NCBI RefSeq assembly: GCF_021390335.1
Contig: NZ_JAJUXK010000003.1
Coordinates: forward strand, 558,001 to 622,000
Direction of reading: 5' to 3'
Source: Dyadobacter sp. CY343
GTDB taxonomy: Bacteria; Bacteroidota; Bacteroidia; Cytophagales; Spirosomataceae
Length of the DNA: 64,000 nucleotides
Below are positions 25,695-35,097 of the stretch, one piece after another; positions within the stretch are counted from its first letter, which is position 1, and each line of letters starts with the position of its first letter. The notes below the pieces were generated by a model. That model was given only the letters and a program-made list of their open reading frames with translations. It was not told where the DNA came from and ran no database searches. A program made the position numbers and the translations under genes.

Positions 25695-27251
25695 TTAGCC
25701 GGCCACAACCTGGCCATTTGTATTTGGTATTGAGTTCAAAATCATATCCGCTGCTTTTTCACCGATCATAAAACAGGCTGCAACTGTATTTCCGCTGGTG
25801 ACCGTTGGCATCACAGAAGCGTCGGCCACCCGGAGGTTCGCGATTCCATGAACCCGCAACTGCGGATCCACGACGGACATTTCGTCCATTCCCATTTTGC
25901 AGGTACCTGCCGGATGCCAGAGCGTGGAGCATTGACTACGGATAAAAGCTTCCAGGTCAGCGCCTTCTCCCGGCATCATTTCTCCACCATTCAATTCCAG
26001 GAATTTTGAGGTATTTGCCAGTTTTCTGACCAGTTCGATCGCTTTGAAAAACACTTCCAGGTCTGCCGGGGCGGCTAGATATTCGGGGTTTATCAAAGGC
26101 GGATCAACAGAATTTTTCGACCTTAACTTCACCTCTCCCCTGCTTTCCCCCTGTACCAGAATAGGAAGAAATATGCAGATCGGCCCGCCCATATCCGGTA
26201 ATAGGGGCGCGAGTGGTCGCGGCATACTCGGGGTAAAGTTGATCTGTAAATCAACCGTTTCTCCGTTTCCTTTTGTACTTACAAACAATGCGTTACCTGT
26301 CAGCAAAGTCGTTTCCGGCATTGCGATTTTAGACCGGAAAATCATCGGAAGCTGTAAATGGTCCTGCAAATTCTTACCTACGCCTGGTAAATCGGCCACC
26401 ACCGGAATATCCAGCGCCTGTAAATCTGCTGCCGGACCAATGCCCGAAAGCATTAATAACTTCGGGGAAGCCAGCGCGCCTGCGGAAATAATTACTTCTT
26501 TTTCAGCTAATGCGTGCCATTCCAGCTCATTAGCCACAAATTCCACTCCAAACGCCTTTCCCTCCTGGATCAGGATTTTGGCAACCCGCGCGTCGGTGAG
26601 GACGGTGAGGTTGTTTCTTTTTTTAATAGGGTCTAAAAAGGCAGATACGCCGCTGTCACGTTGATTGTTTTTGTCAATATGAAATTGAAGCAATCCCGCC
26701 CCATTCTCCTGACGTTCACCATTATAGTCCCAGTTTGGACCGTCGTAGCCAAGCTGCACTGCACCTTCCAGAAAATGCTCCGAACGCATTACTTCATCGG
26801 GACAATCACGAATACTAAGCTCCCCTTCCGTCGAATGGAATTCGGAAGCGCCGTTCTCGAATTTTTCTGATCTTTTAAAATAGGTTAATATATCCTTGTA
26901 TGCCCAGCCTTTGGCGCCCATTTCGGCCCACCGGTCAAAATTCTTTGGGTTGCCGCGCACGTACATCATGGCATTAATGGAGGTACTTCCGCCCAGGACC
27001 TTACCCTGGTTCATCGTGATACTCCGTCCGCCTAGGCCTTCCTGCGGGGTGGTTTCCAATTTCCAGTCCATCTCCGATCCCCAGAGGCTCACAAATCCAC
27101 CCGGATCGTGGATAGCCGGAATATGATCTTTACACCCAGCTTCTATCAAAAGGACTCGGTTCATTGCATTGGCGCTCAGCCGGTTGGCCAGCACGCTGCC
27201 TGCTGCACCAGCGCCTACTATAATGTAATCGTAAATCTGATTATTCAACAT
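25695..27251 (-). CDS. GMC family FAD oxidoreductase (choline/alcohol dehydrogenase-like)
   Basis: A 518 aa flavoenzyme. The FAD Rossmann motif GAGAAG is at residues 13-18, followed by VLLIEAG. The GMC signature GKVLGGSTSINAMMYVRG comes next (about residues 85-102). The catalytic His lies in HPAGTCKMG (about residue 446), with the second signature ASVMPTVTSGNTVAACFMIGEKAA near the end. In place of the second active-site His there is an Asn (about residue 488), as in many members. It oxidises an alcohol to aldehyde or ketone. It lies 24 nt after the TPP enzyme gene. The substrate is unknown; betaine synthesis is not indicated, since no aldehyde dehydrogenase is present. Confidence 0.92.
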   Translation of the reverse strand: MLNNQIYDYIIVGAGAAGSVLANRLSANAMNRVLLIEAGCKDHIPAIHDPGGFVSLWGSEMDWKLETTPQEGLGGRSITMNQGKVLGGSTSINAMMYVRGNPKNFDRWAEMGAKGWAYKDILTYFKRSEKFENGASEFHSTEGELSIRDCPDEVMRSEHFLEGAVQLGYDGPNWDYNGERQENGAGLLQFHIDKNNQRDSGVSAFLDPIKKRNNLTVLTDARVAKILIQEGKAFGVEFVANELEWHALAEKEVIISAGALASPKLLMLSGIGPAADLQALDIPVVADLPGVGKNLQDHLQLPMIFRSKIAMPETTLLTGNALFVSTKGNGETVDLQINFTPSMPRPLAPLLPDMGGPICIFLPILVQGESRGEVKLRSKNSVDPPLINPEYLAAPADLEVFFKAIELVRKLANTSKFLELNGGEMMPGEGADLEAFIRSQCSTLWHPAGTCKMGMDEMSVVDPQLRVHGIANLRVADASVMPTVTSGNTVAACFMIGEKAADMILNSIPNTNGQVVAG

Positions 27252-27275
27252 TTCAATGGTGGAGGTTGGTATTCA

Positions 27276-28985
27276 CTACTGTGAACAATTCACTTTGATC
27301 CATTCGGAATGGTGGTCGCCTTCGAGTACGAGATCAATCAGAAATGGCTTGTCATCAGCCAGCATTCGCTCGATCGCAGGCAATATATCTTCCTCTTTTT
27401 CCACCCTCACCGCCTCTACACCCATCGACTGGGCCATGATATCAAAGCGGATAGCAGGATAAGAAAGGTCAAAAGGAAGCGGGAAATTGTGTTTTTCAAT
27501 CTCGCGTTCTTTCCAATACTGGTCGATATTGAGCTGCAACAATTTGTAGGAACCGTTGTTACAAACTACAAATTTCGCCCCCGCATTGTGCCTCACAGCC
27601 GACCACAAGGTTTGTATCGTATACATACTGCCGCCGTCGCCCGAGAAACCGATCACGGTCTTTTCAGGATTCGCCAGCTTCGCTCCTATTGCCCCCGGAA
27701 ACCCTACACCCAGCGAACCGCCACGGGTCGTGAAGTATTGTCCTGCTTTTTTCGGTGGAATATACCTGCTCACAGCCGGGGAGCTTGTCAATGCTTCGTC
27801 AAATATGATCGTTTCGTCCAGATTAAGCTTTTCAGCAAGTACTTTGGAAAACTGCGCCATAGTCAGCGGCGACTTTCCTTTCCGTTGTTCATCGGCTTCT
27901 TTTTCCTTCCTGATCCGCTCGGTCTTCGCATTACCGATGTCCTCTATACGTTGGATCACATCCGCCATTTGCTCAGGCGAGATCATTGCTTCGATCACTT
28001 CTGCAAGTTCAATCAGCGAAAGTTTAGGGTCGCACACAATGCCCAGGTCTACCCGGTGGTTCTTGGCGATTTCGTACGCATTCAGATCGTAGTGGATCAC
28101 TTTGGCACCAGGCGCGTAAATATCTCCCAGCTCAGGAAAAACTTCGGGTACCATATAGGTCCCGACGATCAGGTTTACATCGCCTTTTGTCGTGATCGGG
28201 TGACTGTATGAGCCAAACATGTGGCCCGTCGTTCCCTGGTAAAGTGGGTGGGTATTGTCCATCACCACATCACCAAATTCAACCCCGTACACTTCGGCAC
28301 CCAGCAGCTCAGCTACCTTGGTCAGTTCGGGTATTGCATCAGAATAAGCCACGCCGTCACCGACGAATATCATCGGCTTTTCAGCGCTCAATAGCATTTC
28401 TGCCGACTGTCTGATCAAATCAGAAGAAGGTATTACGCGGGTGGAAGGAATGCAGCTTGGAAATACCGGCTCGTCGTTGATCTCGTCGAGCACGTCCATG
28501 GGCAAACATACATAAACCGGCCCCATTGGCGCAGTAGTGGCTATTTTCACCGCGCGGCGCAAAGTCCGCAAAAGCGATTTCGACGAAGTGGCCATGGTCG
28601 CATACTTGGTTACCGGCGCCATCATCGCTACCAGATCGTTCGCCATTTGGGCATCCATATTCATGTACTGCACCCCTGCGTCGGAGCCGATGATCACCAG
28701 CGGCGCGTGTCCGCGCTTGGCCTGGTACACGGCACCCACCGCATTACCGATTCCCGGCGAGCTGTGCAGCTGTACCAAGGTTGGTTTCTGAGTGGCCCGC
28801 GCATAACCATCGCCCATCATTACCGCAATGGTTTCCTGCAAGGTCAATATGTATTTCATGTCCGGGTACTCAGCCAGCGCGTCAAGGAAACCCTGTTCCA
28901 CGGTGCCGGGATTGCCAAACATGAAGTCCATTCCGTCGGCCAGAAACTGTTCGACGATCTTCTGATTCCCGGTTTTACCAGCCAT
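27276..28985 (-). CDS. thiamine diphosphate-dependent enzyme (benzoylformate decarboxylase/acetolactate synthase-like)
   Basis: A 569 aa enzyme from ATG 28985 (an upstream GTG/ATG-like extension to 29012 is less likely). The Pyr domain has the catalytic Glu51 in TLQETIAVMMGDGYAR. The central domain binds no obvious FAD. The PP domain carries GGSLGVGFPGAIGAKLA and the ThDP motif GDGG...CNN (GFSGDGGSMYTIQ, VVCNNGSYK). The overall pattern fits 2-keto acid decarboxylases or carboligases of the benzoylformate decarboxylase type. The start overlaps the end of the DJ-1-like gene by 11 nt, which indicates translational coupling. Substrate unknown. Confidence 0.9.
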   Translation of the reverse strand: MAGKTGNQKIVEQFLADGMDFMFGNPGTVEQGFLDALAEYPDMKYILTLQETIAVMMGDGYARATQKPTLVQLHSSPGIGNAVGAVYQAKRGHAPLVIIGSDAGVQYMNMDAQMANDLVAMMAPVTKYATMATSSKSLLRTLRRAVKIATTAPMGPVYVCLPMDVLDEINDEPVFPSCIPSTRVIPSSDLIRQSAEMLLSAEKPMIFVGDGVAYSDAIPELTKVAELLGAEVYGVEFGDVVMDNTHPLYQGTTGHMFGSYSHPITTKGDVNLIVGTYMVPEVFPELGDIYAPGAKVIHYDLNAYEIAKNHRVDLGIVCDPKLSLIELAEVIEAMISPEQMADVIQRIEDIGNAKTERIRKEKEADEQRKGKSPLTMAQFSKVLAEKLNLDETIIFDEALTSSPAVSRYIPPKKAGQYFTTRGGSLGVGFPGAIGAKLANPEKTVIGFSGDGGSMYTIQTLWSAVRHNAGAKFVVCNNGSYKLLQLNIDQYWKEREIEKHNFPLPFDLSYPAIRFDIMAQSMGVEAVRVEKEEDILPAIERMLADDKPFLIDLVLEGDHHSEWIKVNCSQ

Positions 28986-29802
28986 AACGCGTGAGACCTT
29001 TGTCCAGCACATTCACAAACTGTTCACCAAACTCAAATGAACATTGAAGCGAACGCGCCGTAATGAACGGGTAGTCAACAATAACAGAGGTTTCTTTTCC
29101 AAAATTGCCGTGGTACTGACCTTCGGGGCCAACTGCATCGGCAAGCAAGTATTCCAACACATATGGAGGAGGGCCCATATTCAGATCTGTGTGCAGGAAG
29201 CCGGTACCGTCCTGGTAATCGTACTCGATACAGTGGCCGGTCACGTGTTTTCCCTTGATAATAGAATTTCTTTCATTGAAATCTCTTGCAAAAACAAGGG
29301 GCGCAACGCCGTAACAGATTCCGGCAACGGGCATTTGTTTGTTGTAAAACGCAAGGATCAGATCGTGAACGCGCTGGTTGTTGACCATATCAATGATCGG
29401 GCCGCTGCCGCCTACGAGGAGTAATGCAGCATATTCTTCTGTTACACTTTCCTGGGAGATTTTGAGGTCGCTGTAATACTTTTCAAATGCGCGCAGGAAG
29501 TCGGGCGTCGAGAAATACGGGCGTTGCGGAATCACTTCCGACAAATTGCGCCTCGTTTCCAGTCTGTTAGACGCTTCAAACGCTTTCACTTTTTCCGCTG
29601 CGAGCGGGGTGGTAACACAAACACCGAGAGGAGGATCTACATAAGTAGTATCGTAACTGGGGGGCAGAGCTTCGGCTTTTTTGCCGTTTGGGGTAATGAA
29701 TTCAACCGTGTAGCCTGCTTCTTCAAGCTTTTCGAGGGGACCTACGAGCTCAATGCCCCAGTATCCATACTCAGAAAGAACAGCCAGTATTTTTTTAGAC
29801 AT
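28975..29802 (-). CDS. DJ-1/PfpI family protein (long form)
   Basis: A 275 aa protein with opening strand KKILAVLSEYGYWGIEL, Gly-rich strand YAALLLVGGSGPIIDMV and nucleophile elbow PVAGICYGVAPLVFA (Cys). Insertions make it longer than the 180-230 aa typical of the family, similar to Hsp31/YhbO-like glyoxalases. It is the first gene of the eight-gene operon. A second DJ-1-like gene closes to the other end (23825). Two carbonyl-handling proteins around a GMC and a TPP enzyme suggest reactive aldehydes are made or removed. Confidence 0.87.
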   Translation of the reverse strand: MSKKILAVLSEYGYWGIELVGPLEKLEEAGYTVEFITPNGKKAEALPPSYDTTYVDPPLGVCVTTPLAAEKVKAFEASNRLETRRNLSEVIPQRPYFSTPDFLRAFEKYYSDLKISQESVTEEYAALLLVGGSGPIIDMVNNQRVHDLILAFYNKQMPVAGICYGVAPLVFARDFNERNSIIKGKHVTGHCIEYDYQDGTGFLHTDLNMGPPPYVLEYLLADAVGPEGQYHGNFGKETSVIVDYPFITARSLQCSFEFGEQFVNVLDKGLTRYGW

Positions 29803-30340
29803 AATGAGAGCGGTTTTTAATGGAATAAAGAGTGGAAATGATTAAGGGTAAGGTTTAAATTTTAAATTAACGTTGAGTAAGAATATCGTCTGGCCGGACC
29901 GGGAATGAGCGGCGCCTATCGCCCTTTTCAGCACTTTGTTTGCGTTTCGTTTCATAAATATCTCTACAAGAAGCGCCGCAGGGTTCCAAATAGTTATTGA
30001 AACTGAAAAAACTTAGGTTGAACCGGTTGATTCCTGACCTCAAACCGACGATGTTTCTGTGAAGCTGCCAAAACGCATTATGAAATTTCACATTCAGCGG
30101 CCGAAGCTTCCACAAATGTGGCAAAACCGGCTTTTTGGCAATAAAGCATTGTAGAACAGGCTGCTACGTACGATGTTGAATCCGTAGTCAATTCACATTA
30201 TATTCCTGTAAAGTGTATTTTCACTTTTTTGCCCATTTTTGCAGATTTCTCTTAGTATTATTTCTACTATTATCAGTATTATTGTAATTGCACCAGCTAA
30301 GTCTTTCCCTTACCCATTTCCACCCAAAAACCCCTTCTAA
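29803..30340. other. 538-base divergent intergenic region
   Basis: This separates the start of the eight-gene minus-strand operon from the start of the plus-strand LytS/LytTR operon, so both promoters should lie here. It is AT-rich near both genes. Short open frames exist on both strands but none looks coding. A 7-base inverted repeat (GCGGCGC near 29912, GCGCCGC near 29973) is visible; I found no clean -33/-7 pair. Confidence 0.5.
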
Positions 30341-31306
30341 ATGAAACCGTTGAAGCTTCTGATTGTAGCGATGAATGAACAATGGCTCAATCTTCTGGAA
30401 GAATCCCTCACGAACGCGGGCTATCATTTTCAAATCAGGCAGGTCAATTCCAAACAAGCTGCCATCAAGGCATTCCGCGAGTCGAAATACGACCTGCTCA
30501 TTTCAAATTATGCATTGCCCGACGGCGCGATCAGCGACCTGGCGACTGTGCTGGGCAGCCAGCTTCCCTGCATGGTGGTTTCGGAAGGACAATGCCCGGT
30601 AAGCTCTGAAAAAGTGCTCGCTATTCAGGACAGCAACTACTACATTAATTGTTACAGCCGGCTCGACTGGATACCTGCATTGGAAAATACGATCGAAAAG
30701 TGGCAGAGTAATGCGCGCCAGGATATCAATGCACATCTTAGAAATCACGATAGTTTATATAAAAAATCCCTGAACCGCTGTGTTGAGTTGCTTTCGGGGG
30801 CAAGTACCCAGAAAGAAGCGGACGCGCTCACGACCGAAGCATTTGAAATGCTGCTGGAAGTAATGGACCTGAGCAGGATCTACCTGTGCTCCGCCCTGCA
30901 TGCGCCCGACAATACCTTTGTGATCCGTCAAATGATCGAGGTATCCGCAGCGGGTGTGGCTGCGAAAATGCTTTTCACCGAAAATCCCAAAGAGATACCC
31001 TTTTTCGATCACTGGACAAAATCATTTGAACAAGGCCATACAGTTTCTGAACGGCTGGACGCTTTTCCAGCAACCGAGCGACAGTGGCTGGGGCGTCACG
31101 GAATCCAGTCTTTAATGGCGGCACCGATCGGAAGAGGCACGAAATGGCTGGGCTATATGGCTATTGAAGACAATCTGAACATCAGAGAATGGACTCCTGC
31201 CGAGACTGAACTCATCGTGGCCGTAGCCAATCTCCTTCCCCAACATTATTTCCTCACTTCGAAATCATCCCGGATAGAAACTGAACTCTTCGCCAGTCCG
31301 GTATGA
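30341..31306 (+). CDS. pseudo-receiver plus GAF-domain protein
   Basis: A 321 aa soluble protein. Residues 1-120 have a receiver-like fold (KLLIVAMNEQWLNLLEESL, YDLLISNYALPDG). The acidic pocket is lost (DD replaced by AM-N at 10-12), and the phosphoacceptor Asp is Asn56. Residues about 145-305 look like a GAF domain (LMAAPIGRGTKWLGYMAIED, ETELIVAVANLLP). The 3' end overlaps the kinase gene start (ATGA at 31303-31306). A phosphorylation-independent ligand sensor for the LytS/LytTR pair is a fair inference. Confidence 0.8.
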   Translation: MKPLKLLIVAMNEQWLNLLEESLTNAGYHFQIRQVNSKQAAIKAFRESKYDLLISNYALPDGAISDLATVLGSQLPCMVVSEGQCPVSSEKVLAIQDSNYYINCYSRLDWIPALENTIEKWQSNARQDINAHLRNHDSLYKKSLNRCVELLSGASTQKEADALTTEAFEMLLEVMDLSRIYLCSALHAPDNTFVIRQMIEVSAAGVAAKMLFTENPKEIPFFDHWTKSFEQGHTVSERLDAFPATERQWLGRHGIQSLMAAPIGRGTKWLGYMAIEDNLNIREWTPAETELIVAVANLLPQHYFLTSKSSRIETELFASPV

Positions 31307-32349
31307 ACCAGGATTTGAATTACAAAAACGGGATGTCATTAGGTTGGCGTCTCTGTTTTATCTTAAGTCTCTTTGCCACCATTCCCAGGCTGATCTTCAC
31401 CTGGCCCAACCTGGTCGATAGCGCCCGTATCTGGTCGGGACTCCTGGACATTTGCATTCAGTTCGTTATCAGTTTCGAGTTTTCCTGGATATTTATCTAT
31501 ATCTGCCTGCATTACACTTACCGGGTTCCGAGCTGGTTCAACAGGCAGCCTACCTGGGTGCAGATCCTGAGTATGGTTTTCCTATATTTTTCGATTAATG
31601 AAATCCTTTTTCAGCTTAAACTCGCACTGGATGATAATAACTCGGATATCCTCATTTTTCGGGTCGTTTATTATCTGTACCATCTGCTCTTACTGCTCGC
31701 GATCCTTGCATTTCGCAATTTTTTATTGACCACCCAGGAAAATCACAGGATCGGACTGGAAAACGAGCAATTGAAGCGGGAGCAGCTCAAAGCGCAACTG
31801 GAAGCCCTTCGTAATCAGCTTAATCCGCATTTTTTATTCAATGCGTTAAATATCCTTAATATCTCGATCGCGACGAATCCTGACCTCGCGCAGCGCATTG
31901 TGCTCGATCTTTCTGATATTTTGAGGTACAACCTGAAAGTACAAAACCAGAGTCTGATCCTTTTAAGTGATGAGCTGGCCGCAGCGAAAGCTTATCTGGA
32001 CCTTCACAAGGCGCGTTTTGGCGAAAAACTGGCCTTCGAATTTGTGGGTACCGAAACCACCAAACAGTGGTACGTGATCCCACTTTCGTTGCAGATCCTG
32101 ATCGAGAATGCGATCAAACACAACGTGATCACTTCTTCCCAGATCCTGTTTATTGAGGTCAGACTTAATGAGCAGACCAAACAGGTGATCGTAATGAACA
32201 CACTCAACAAGAAAGCCAACTCGGGCGGGACGGGAATCGGGTTGCAAAACCTCGACAAACGTTACAAGATCCAGACCGGGCAAAAACCTTCCCTCACGGA
32301 AGACGAACAACAATTTACAGTAAAAGTACCCTTGATTGAAGCTCCATGA
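31303..32349 (+). CDS. LytS-type sensor histidine kinase
   Basis: A 348 aa membrane kinase. Residues about 15-150 contain four hydrophobic helices without a periplasmic domain. A coiled coil follows (ENEQLKREQLKAQLEALR, in part). The His_kinase box RNQLNPHFLFNALN has the phosphoacceptor His176, and the HATPase has LQILIENAIKHN and GTGIGLQNL. This is the PF06580 type that pairs with LytTR regulators. Both ends overlap the neighbouring genes by 4 nt. Confidence 0.93.
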   Translation: MNQDLNYKNGMSLGWRLCFILSLFATIPRLIFTWPNLVDSARIWSGLLDICIQFVISFEFSWIFIYICLHYTYRVPSWFNRQPTWVQILSMVFLYFSINEILFQLKLALDDNNSDILIFRVVYYLYHLLLLLAILAFRNFLLTTQENHRIGLENEQLKREQLKAQLEALRNQLNPHFLFNALNILNISIATNPDLAQRIVLDLSDILRYNLKVQNQSLILLSDELAAAKAYLDLHKARFGEKLAFEFVGTETTKQWYVIPLSLQILIENAIKHNVITSSQILFIEVRLNEQTKQVIVMNTLNKKANSGGTGIGLQNLDKRYKIQTGQKPSLTEDEQQFTVKVPLIEAP

Positions 32350-33119
32350 CTAGAATCCTGATCGTAGAAGACGAACAGCCGGCAGGGCAATATTTGACGC
32401 AGCTTATCCAGAAGATCGACCCGAAAACTGAAATACTGGACGTTATTGAAAGTGTGGAGACGGCGGTAGCCTGGCTTGAAAACAATGTAGTACCCGACCT
32501 GATCTTTCTCGATGTGCAGCTTGGCGACGGTACCTGTTTTCAGATATTTGAACAAATCTCGATCGGTTGTCCCGTCATTTTCACGACTGCCCACGACGAA
32601 TATGCATTGCGCGCTTTCAAGCTTAATAGTATCGATTATCTGTTGAAACCGATCCGCCCCGAAGCTCTGAAATTCGGTCTGGACAAGTATTACCAGCTTA
32701 ATGAAGAAAATGCGATCACGAAAGTGAAATACCTCGAAGAGCTGATGCACACGCAGATTTTGAACCAACGGAGTCCGCGGCGCAGCTTTCTGGTCCCTTA
32801 TCGCGACAAGCTGATCCCGCTGCGTGACCTGGACTTTGCGTGGCTGACAATTCGAAATGGGCTCGTAGTCGCAACGCTGCACGACGACCGGAATTTCGTG
32901 ATAGATAAGTCTCTGGAAGAGCTCGAAAATCAGCTTGACACAAACAATTTCTTCCGCGCCAACCGCCAGTTCATTATTTCACGGCAATGTATTACGGAGA
33001 TAGAACTGTACTTCAACGGCAGGTTGCTGATCCGCACATCGCCAGCTTCTGCCAATCAGATCCTGATCAGCAAGGAAAGAGTGCCGGTTTTCAAGAAGTG
33101 GTTTGAAGAACTGGCATAG
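32346..33119 (+). CDS. LytTR family response regulator
   Basis: A 257 aa DNA-binding regulator. The receiver has E8-D9-E10, phosphoacceptor D56 (IFLDVQLGDG) and the TTAHDEYALRAF/YLLKP motifs. The LytTR DNA-binding domain is at about 150-257 (FLVPYRDKLIPLRDLDFAWL, RANRQFIIS, FFRANR). It overlaps the kinase gene by ATGA and is the last gene of the three-gene operon. The targets are unknown; LytTR sites could lie in the 29803-30340 region. Confidence 0.93.
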   Translation: MTRILIVEDEQPAGQYLTQLIQKIDPKTEILDVIESVETAVAWLENNVVPDLIFLDVQLGDGTCFQIFEQISIGCPVIFTTAHDEYALRAFKLNSIDYLLKPIRPEALKFGLDKYYQLNEENAITKVKYLEELMHTQILNQRSPRRSFLVPYRDKLIPLRDLDFAWLTIRNGLVVATLHDDRNFVIDKSLEELENQLDTNNFFRANRQFIISRQCITEIELYFNGRLLIRTSPASANQILISKERVPVFKKWFEELA

Positions 33120-33241
33120 CGAAATAGCAGCCCGATTTTTCAGTTTTATCCGCATTATTTTCCGGTTCACGGAAATAGTTGGCGCCGCATGCCCTATATT
33201 CTGACAGATTACATTCCTATTCGTTTTTTACCATACCTATT

Positions 33242-34231
33242 ATGTATACCGCACGTGAGATAAAGCTCCGGATCGTTCTTTCCTTCTCCTGGAAAATGCT
33301 CTTATTTTTCTTCTTCTATTCGGCTGTCCTTTGCTGGATCAGCGTTTGGACCGGAGTACCACTTGGTTTTTCATTTGTCCCTATCGGGTTAATTGGTACA
33401 GCGGTTGCTTTTTATGTCGGCTTTAAAAATAATTCTTCCTACGAAAGGTTATGGGAAGCCCGGAAAGTGTGGGGAGCGATCGTGAACGCGAGCCGAACCT
33501 GGGGTGCGTTCACATGTACCTACATTCAATCGGAGGAAACGGGCGAAGGCTCGGTGAAAGCCAGGTTGATCCACCGGCATATTGCCTATATCAACGCAGT
33601 CCGCATTCAGCTTCGCTCGAAAAGTGTGTGGAATGATCTGAATACGGTGGAGCATCACGTGGTGGAAGCGCAACATATTGATCCGGACCAATCCATGCAG
33701 GACATGCTTGCCCGGTTTTTGCCCGAAAACGAAGCTGCCTATTACCTGCAACGCAAGAACCCCGCGACCCATATCATGAAGGCGCAGGCTAGCGAACTGA
33801 ATGTAGAATTCAAGGCCGGGAGGATCAGAGAGCGATTCTTTTTCCATATGATGAATGTGCTGCAGGAATTTTATAACCAGCAGGGTGCAGCCGAACGAAT
33901 CAAGAACTTTCCTTTTCCGCGGCAATATGCCTACTTCAGTAAGGTTTTCGTGTGGCTGTTCATTATTGCATTGCCTTTTGGATTGATCAACGAATTTGCC
34001 AAGCTGGGAAACATATTTATCTGGCTCGCTATTCCCAGTTATATGGTTATTTCCTGGGTTTTTTATACGATGGAAATTGTAGGCGATACCAGCGAAAATC
34101 CGTTTGAAAATGCGCTAAATGATGTTCCGATGACGTCCATCTGCCGCACGATTGAGATAGACCTGCGTGAAATGCTGAAAGAAACCAATATCCCCGCTCC
34201 TATTACGCCAGTCAATAACATTTTAATGTAA
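33242..34231 (+). CDS. bestrophin family (UPF0187) membrane protein
   Basis: A 329 aa protein. I start at ATG 33242 (MYTAREIK), as in the family, rather than at an upstream in-frame codon at 33179. Bestrophin features are FVPIGLIGTAVAFYVGFKNNSSYERLWEARKVWGAIVN (in part NNSSYERLWEARKVWG) and the C-terminal GDTSENPFENALNDVPMTSICRTIEID region. Family members form pentameric anion or cation channels. It is a stand-alone gene. Confidence 0.9.
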   Translation: MYTAREIKLRIVLSFSWKMLLFFFFYSAVLCWISVWTGVPLGFSFVPIGLIGTAVAFYVGFKNNSSYERLWEARKVWGAIVNASRTWGAFTCTYIQSEETGEGSVKARLIHRHIAYINAVRIQLRSKSVWNDLNTVEHHVVEAQHIDPDQSMQDMLARFLPENEAAYYLQRKNPATHIMKAQASELNVEFKAGRIRERFFFHMMNVLQEFYNQQGAAERIKNFPFPRQYAYFSKVFVWLFIIALPFGLINEFAKLGNIFIWLAIPSYMVISWVFYTMEIVGDTSENPFENALNDVPMTSICRTIEIDLREMLKETNIPAPITPVNNILM

Positions 34232-34274
34232 ACCCTTATGCTGGAAAAGGTCCTGAGCAGCGGCCCGGAACCAA

Positions 34275-34988
34275 CTATCGCAGTGAGAGCGTACTGCAAA
34301 ATTCAAGTGTTTTTTCAAGATCCGGCTCAACTTCCAGATTGATCTCGTTATCCCTCAAAAACCTGCTGATCGCGCTTTTCTGCGAGGGAAATATTTTCAA
34401 TAGATTGGCCCGGTTAGCCAGATAGAACCGCTGGTTTTTATCTATCAGAAAATACACAGCCCTTCTTTTCATCAACACTTTCTCATTTGCATCCAGATAC
34501 CTGAATTCTCCCTGCTTATTCATAAAAGTGGAATAGCTGGAAATGGCAGCAGTACTCGAATACTGTCCATAAGCAGCATATTTCTCGTGTCCCAGTTGCG
34601 CAAGAAATTGCTTTTTACCCAGCTTAAGATCGCCGTAATCTCCTGCGATCTCAATGTGCCCGTGGCCGGGATTGTAATAATACACGCTGTTTCCGATTTG
34701 CACGCGGTCGACAAAATTGTTGTCAGCGAATAGCAGAGTGTCCCTGAGTAAACTGATGAACATCACCTCGCCATGCACCAGATTGTAGTTCATTTTTGCA
34801 TTAGAAGTCTTCCCGTTCCTGAAATGCACCTGCCCATCGGTAAATGCAGGATATTGATAGCGCCCGGCATACGGAATTACCTTATTCACATCAGTCGCGG
34901 AGCCTACCTGATACGATTCTCTGCCTTTTTGCGCCGACAAAACTTGCGGTAAAAAGAAGAATAGCACAAAAATCAGTAATATTTTCAT
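34275..34988 (-). CDS. secreted hypothetical protein
   Basis: A 237 aa protein with a clear signal peptide (LLIFVLFFFLPQVLSAQ). The mature part is rich in Tyr, Asn and charged residues (VGDAT-like VGSATDVNKVIPYAGRYQYP, VYYYNPGHGHIEIAGDYGDL in part). I do not recognise a named family; comparable secreted proteins are common in Cytophagales. It is convergent with the bestrophin gene (43-base gap). Confidence 0.75.
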   Translation of the reverse strand: MKILLIFVLFFFLPQVLSAQKGRESYQVGSATDVNKVIPYAGRYQYPAFTDGQVHFRNGKTSNAKMNYNLVHGEVMFISLLRDTLLFADNNFVDRVQIGNSVYYYNPGHGHIEIAGDYGDLKLGKKQFLAQLGHEKYAAYGQYSSTAAISSYSTFMNKQGEFRYLDANEKVLMKRRAVYFLIDKNQRFYLANRANLLKIFPSQKSAISRFLRDNEINLEVEPDLEKTLEFCSTLSLR

Positions 34989-35097
34989 CGGGCGGGCGAT
35001 TTATAGTAGCTATCAATATTCCATTTTAAATTTAGACAATTCCGGCACAAATTCCTTTTTTCTTGTTAGCTCATATTGATAGCTCTCGAAGTACTAT

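Noticed and set aside
25695-27251. Choline dehydrogenase for betaine synthesis
   Set aside because: Only the general GMC motifs match; there is no betaine aldehyde dehydrogenase or osmotic context in the operon.
29867-30124. Small minus-strand protein in the divergent region
   Set aside because: Composition is Cys/Trp/Arg-rich and lacks family likeness; it lies in a promoter region and has no plausible signals.
30221-30457. Small minus-strand frame overlapping the pseudo-receiver gene
   Set aside because: It is the shadow of a real gene on the other strand.
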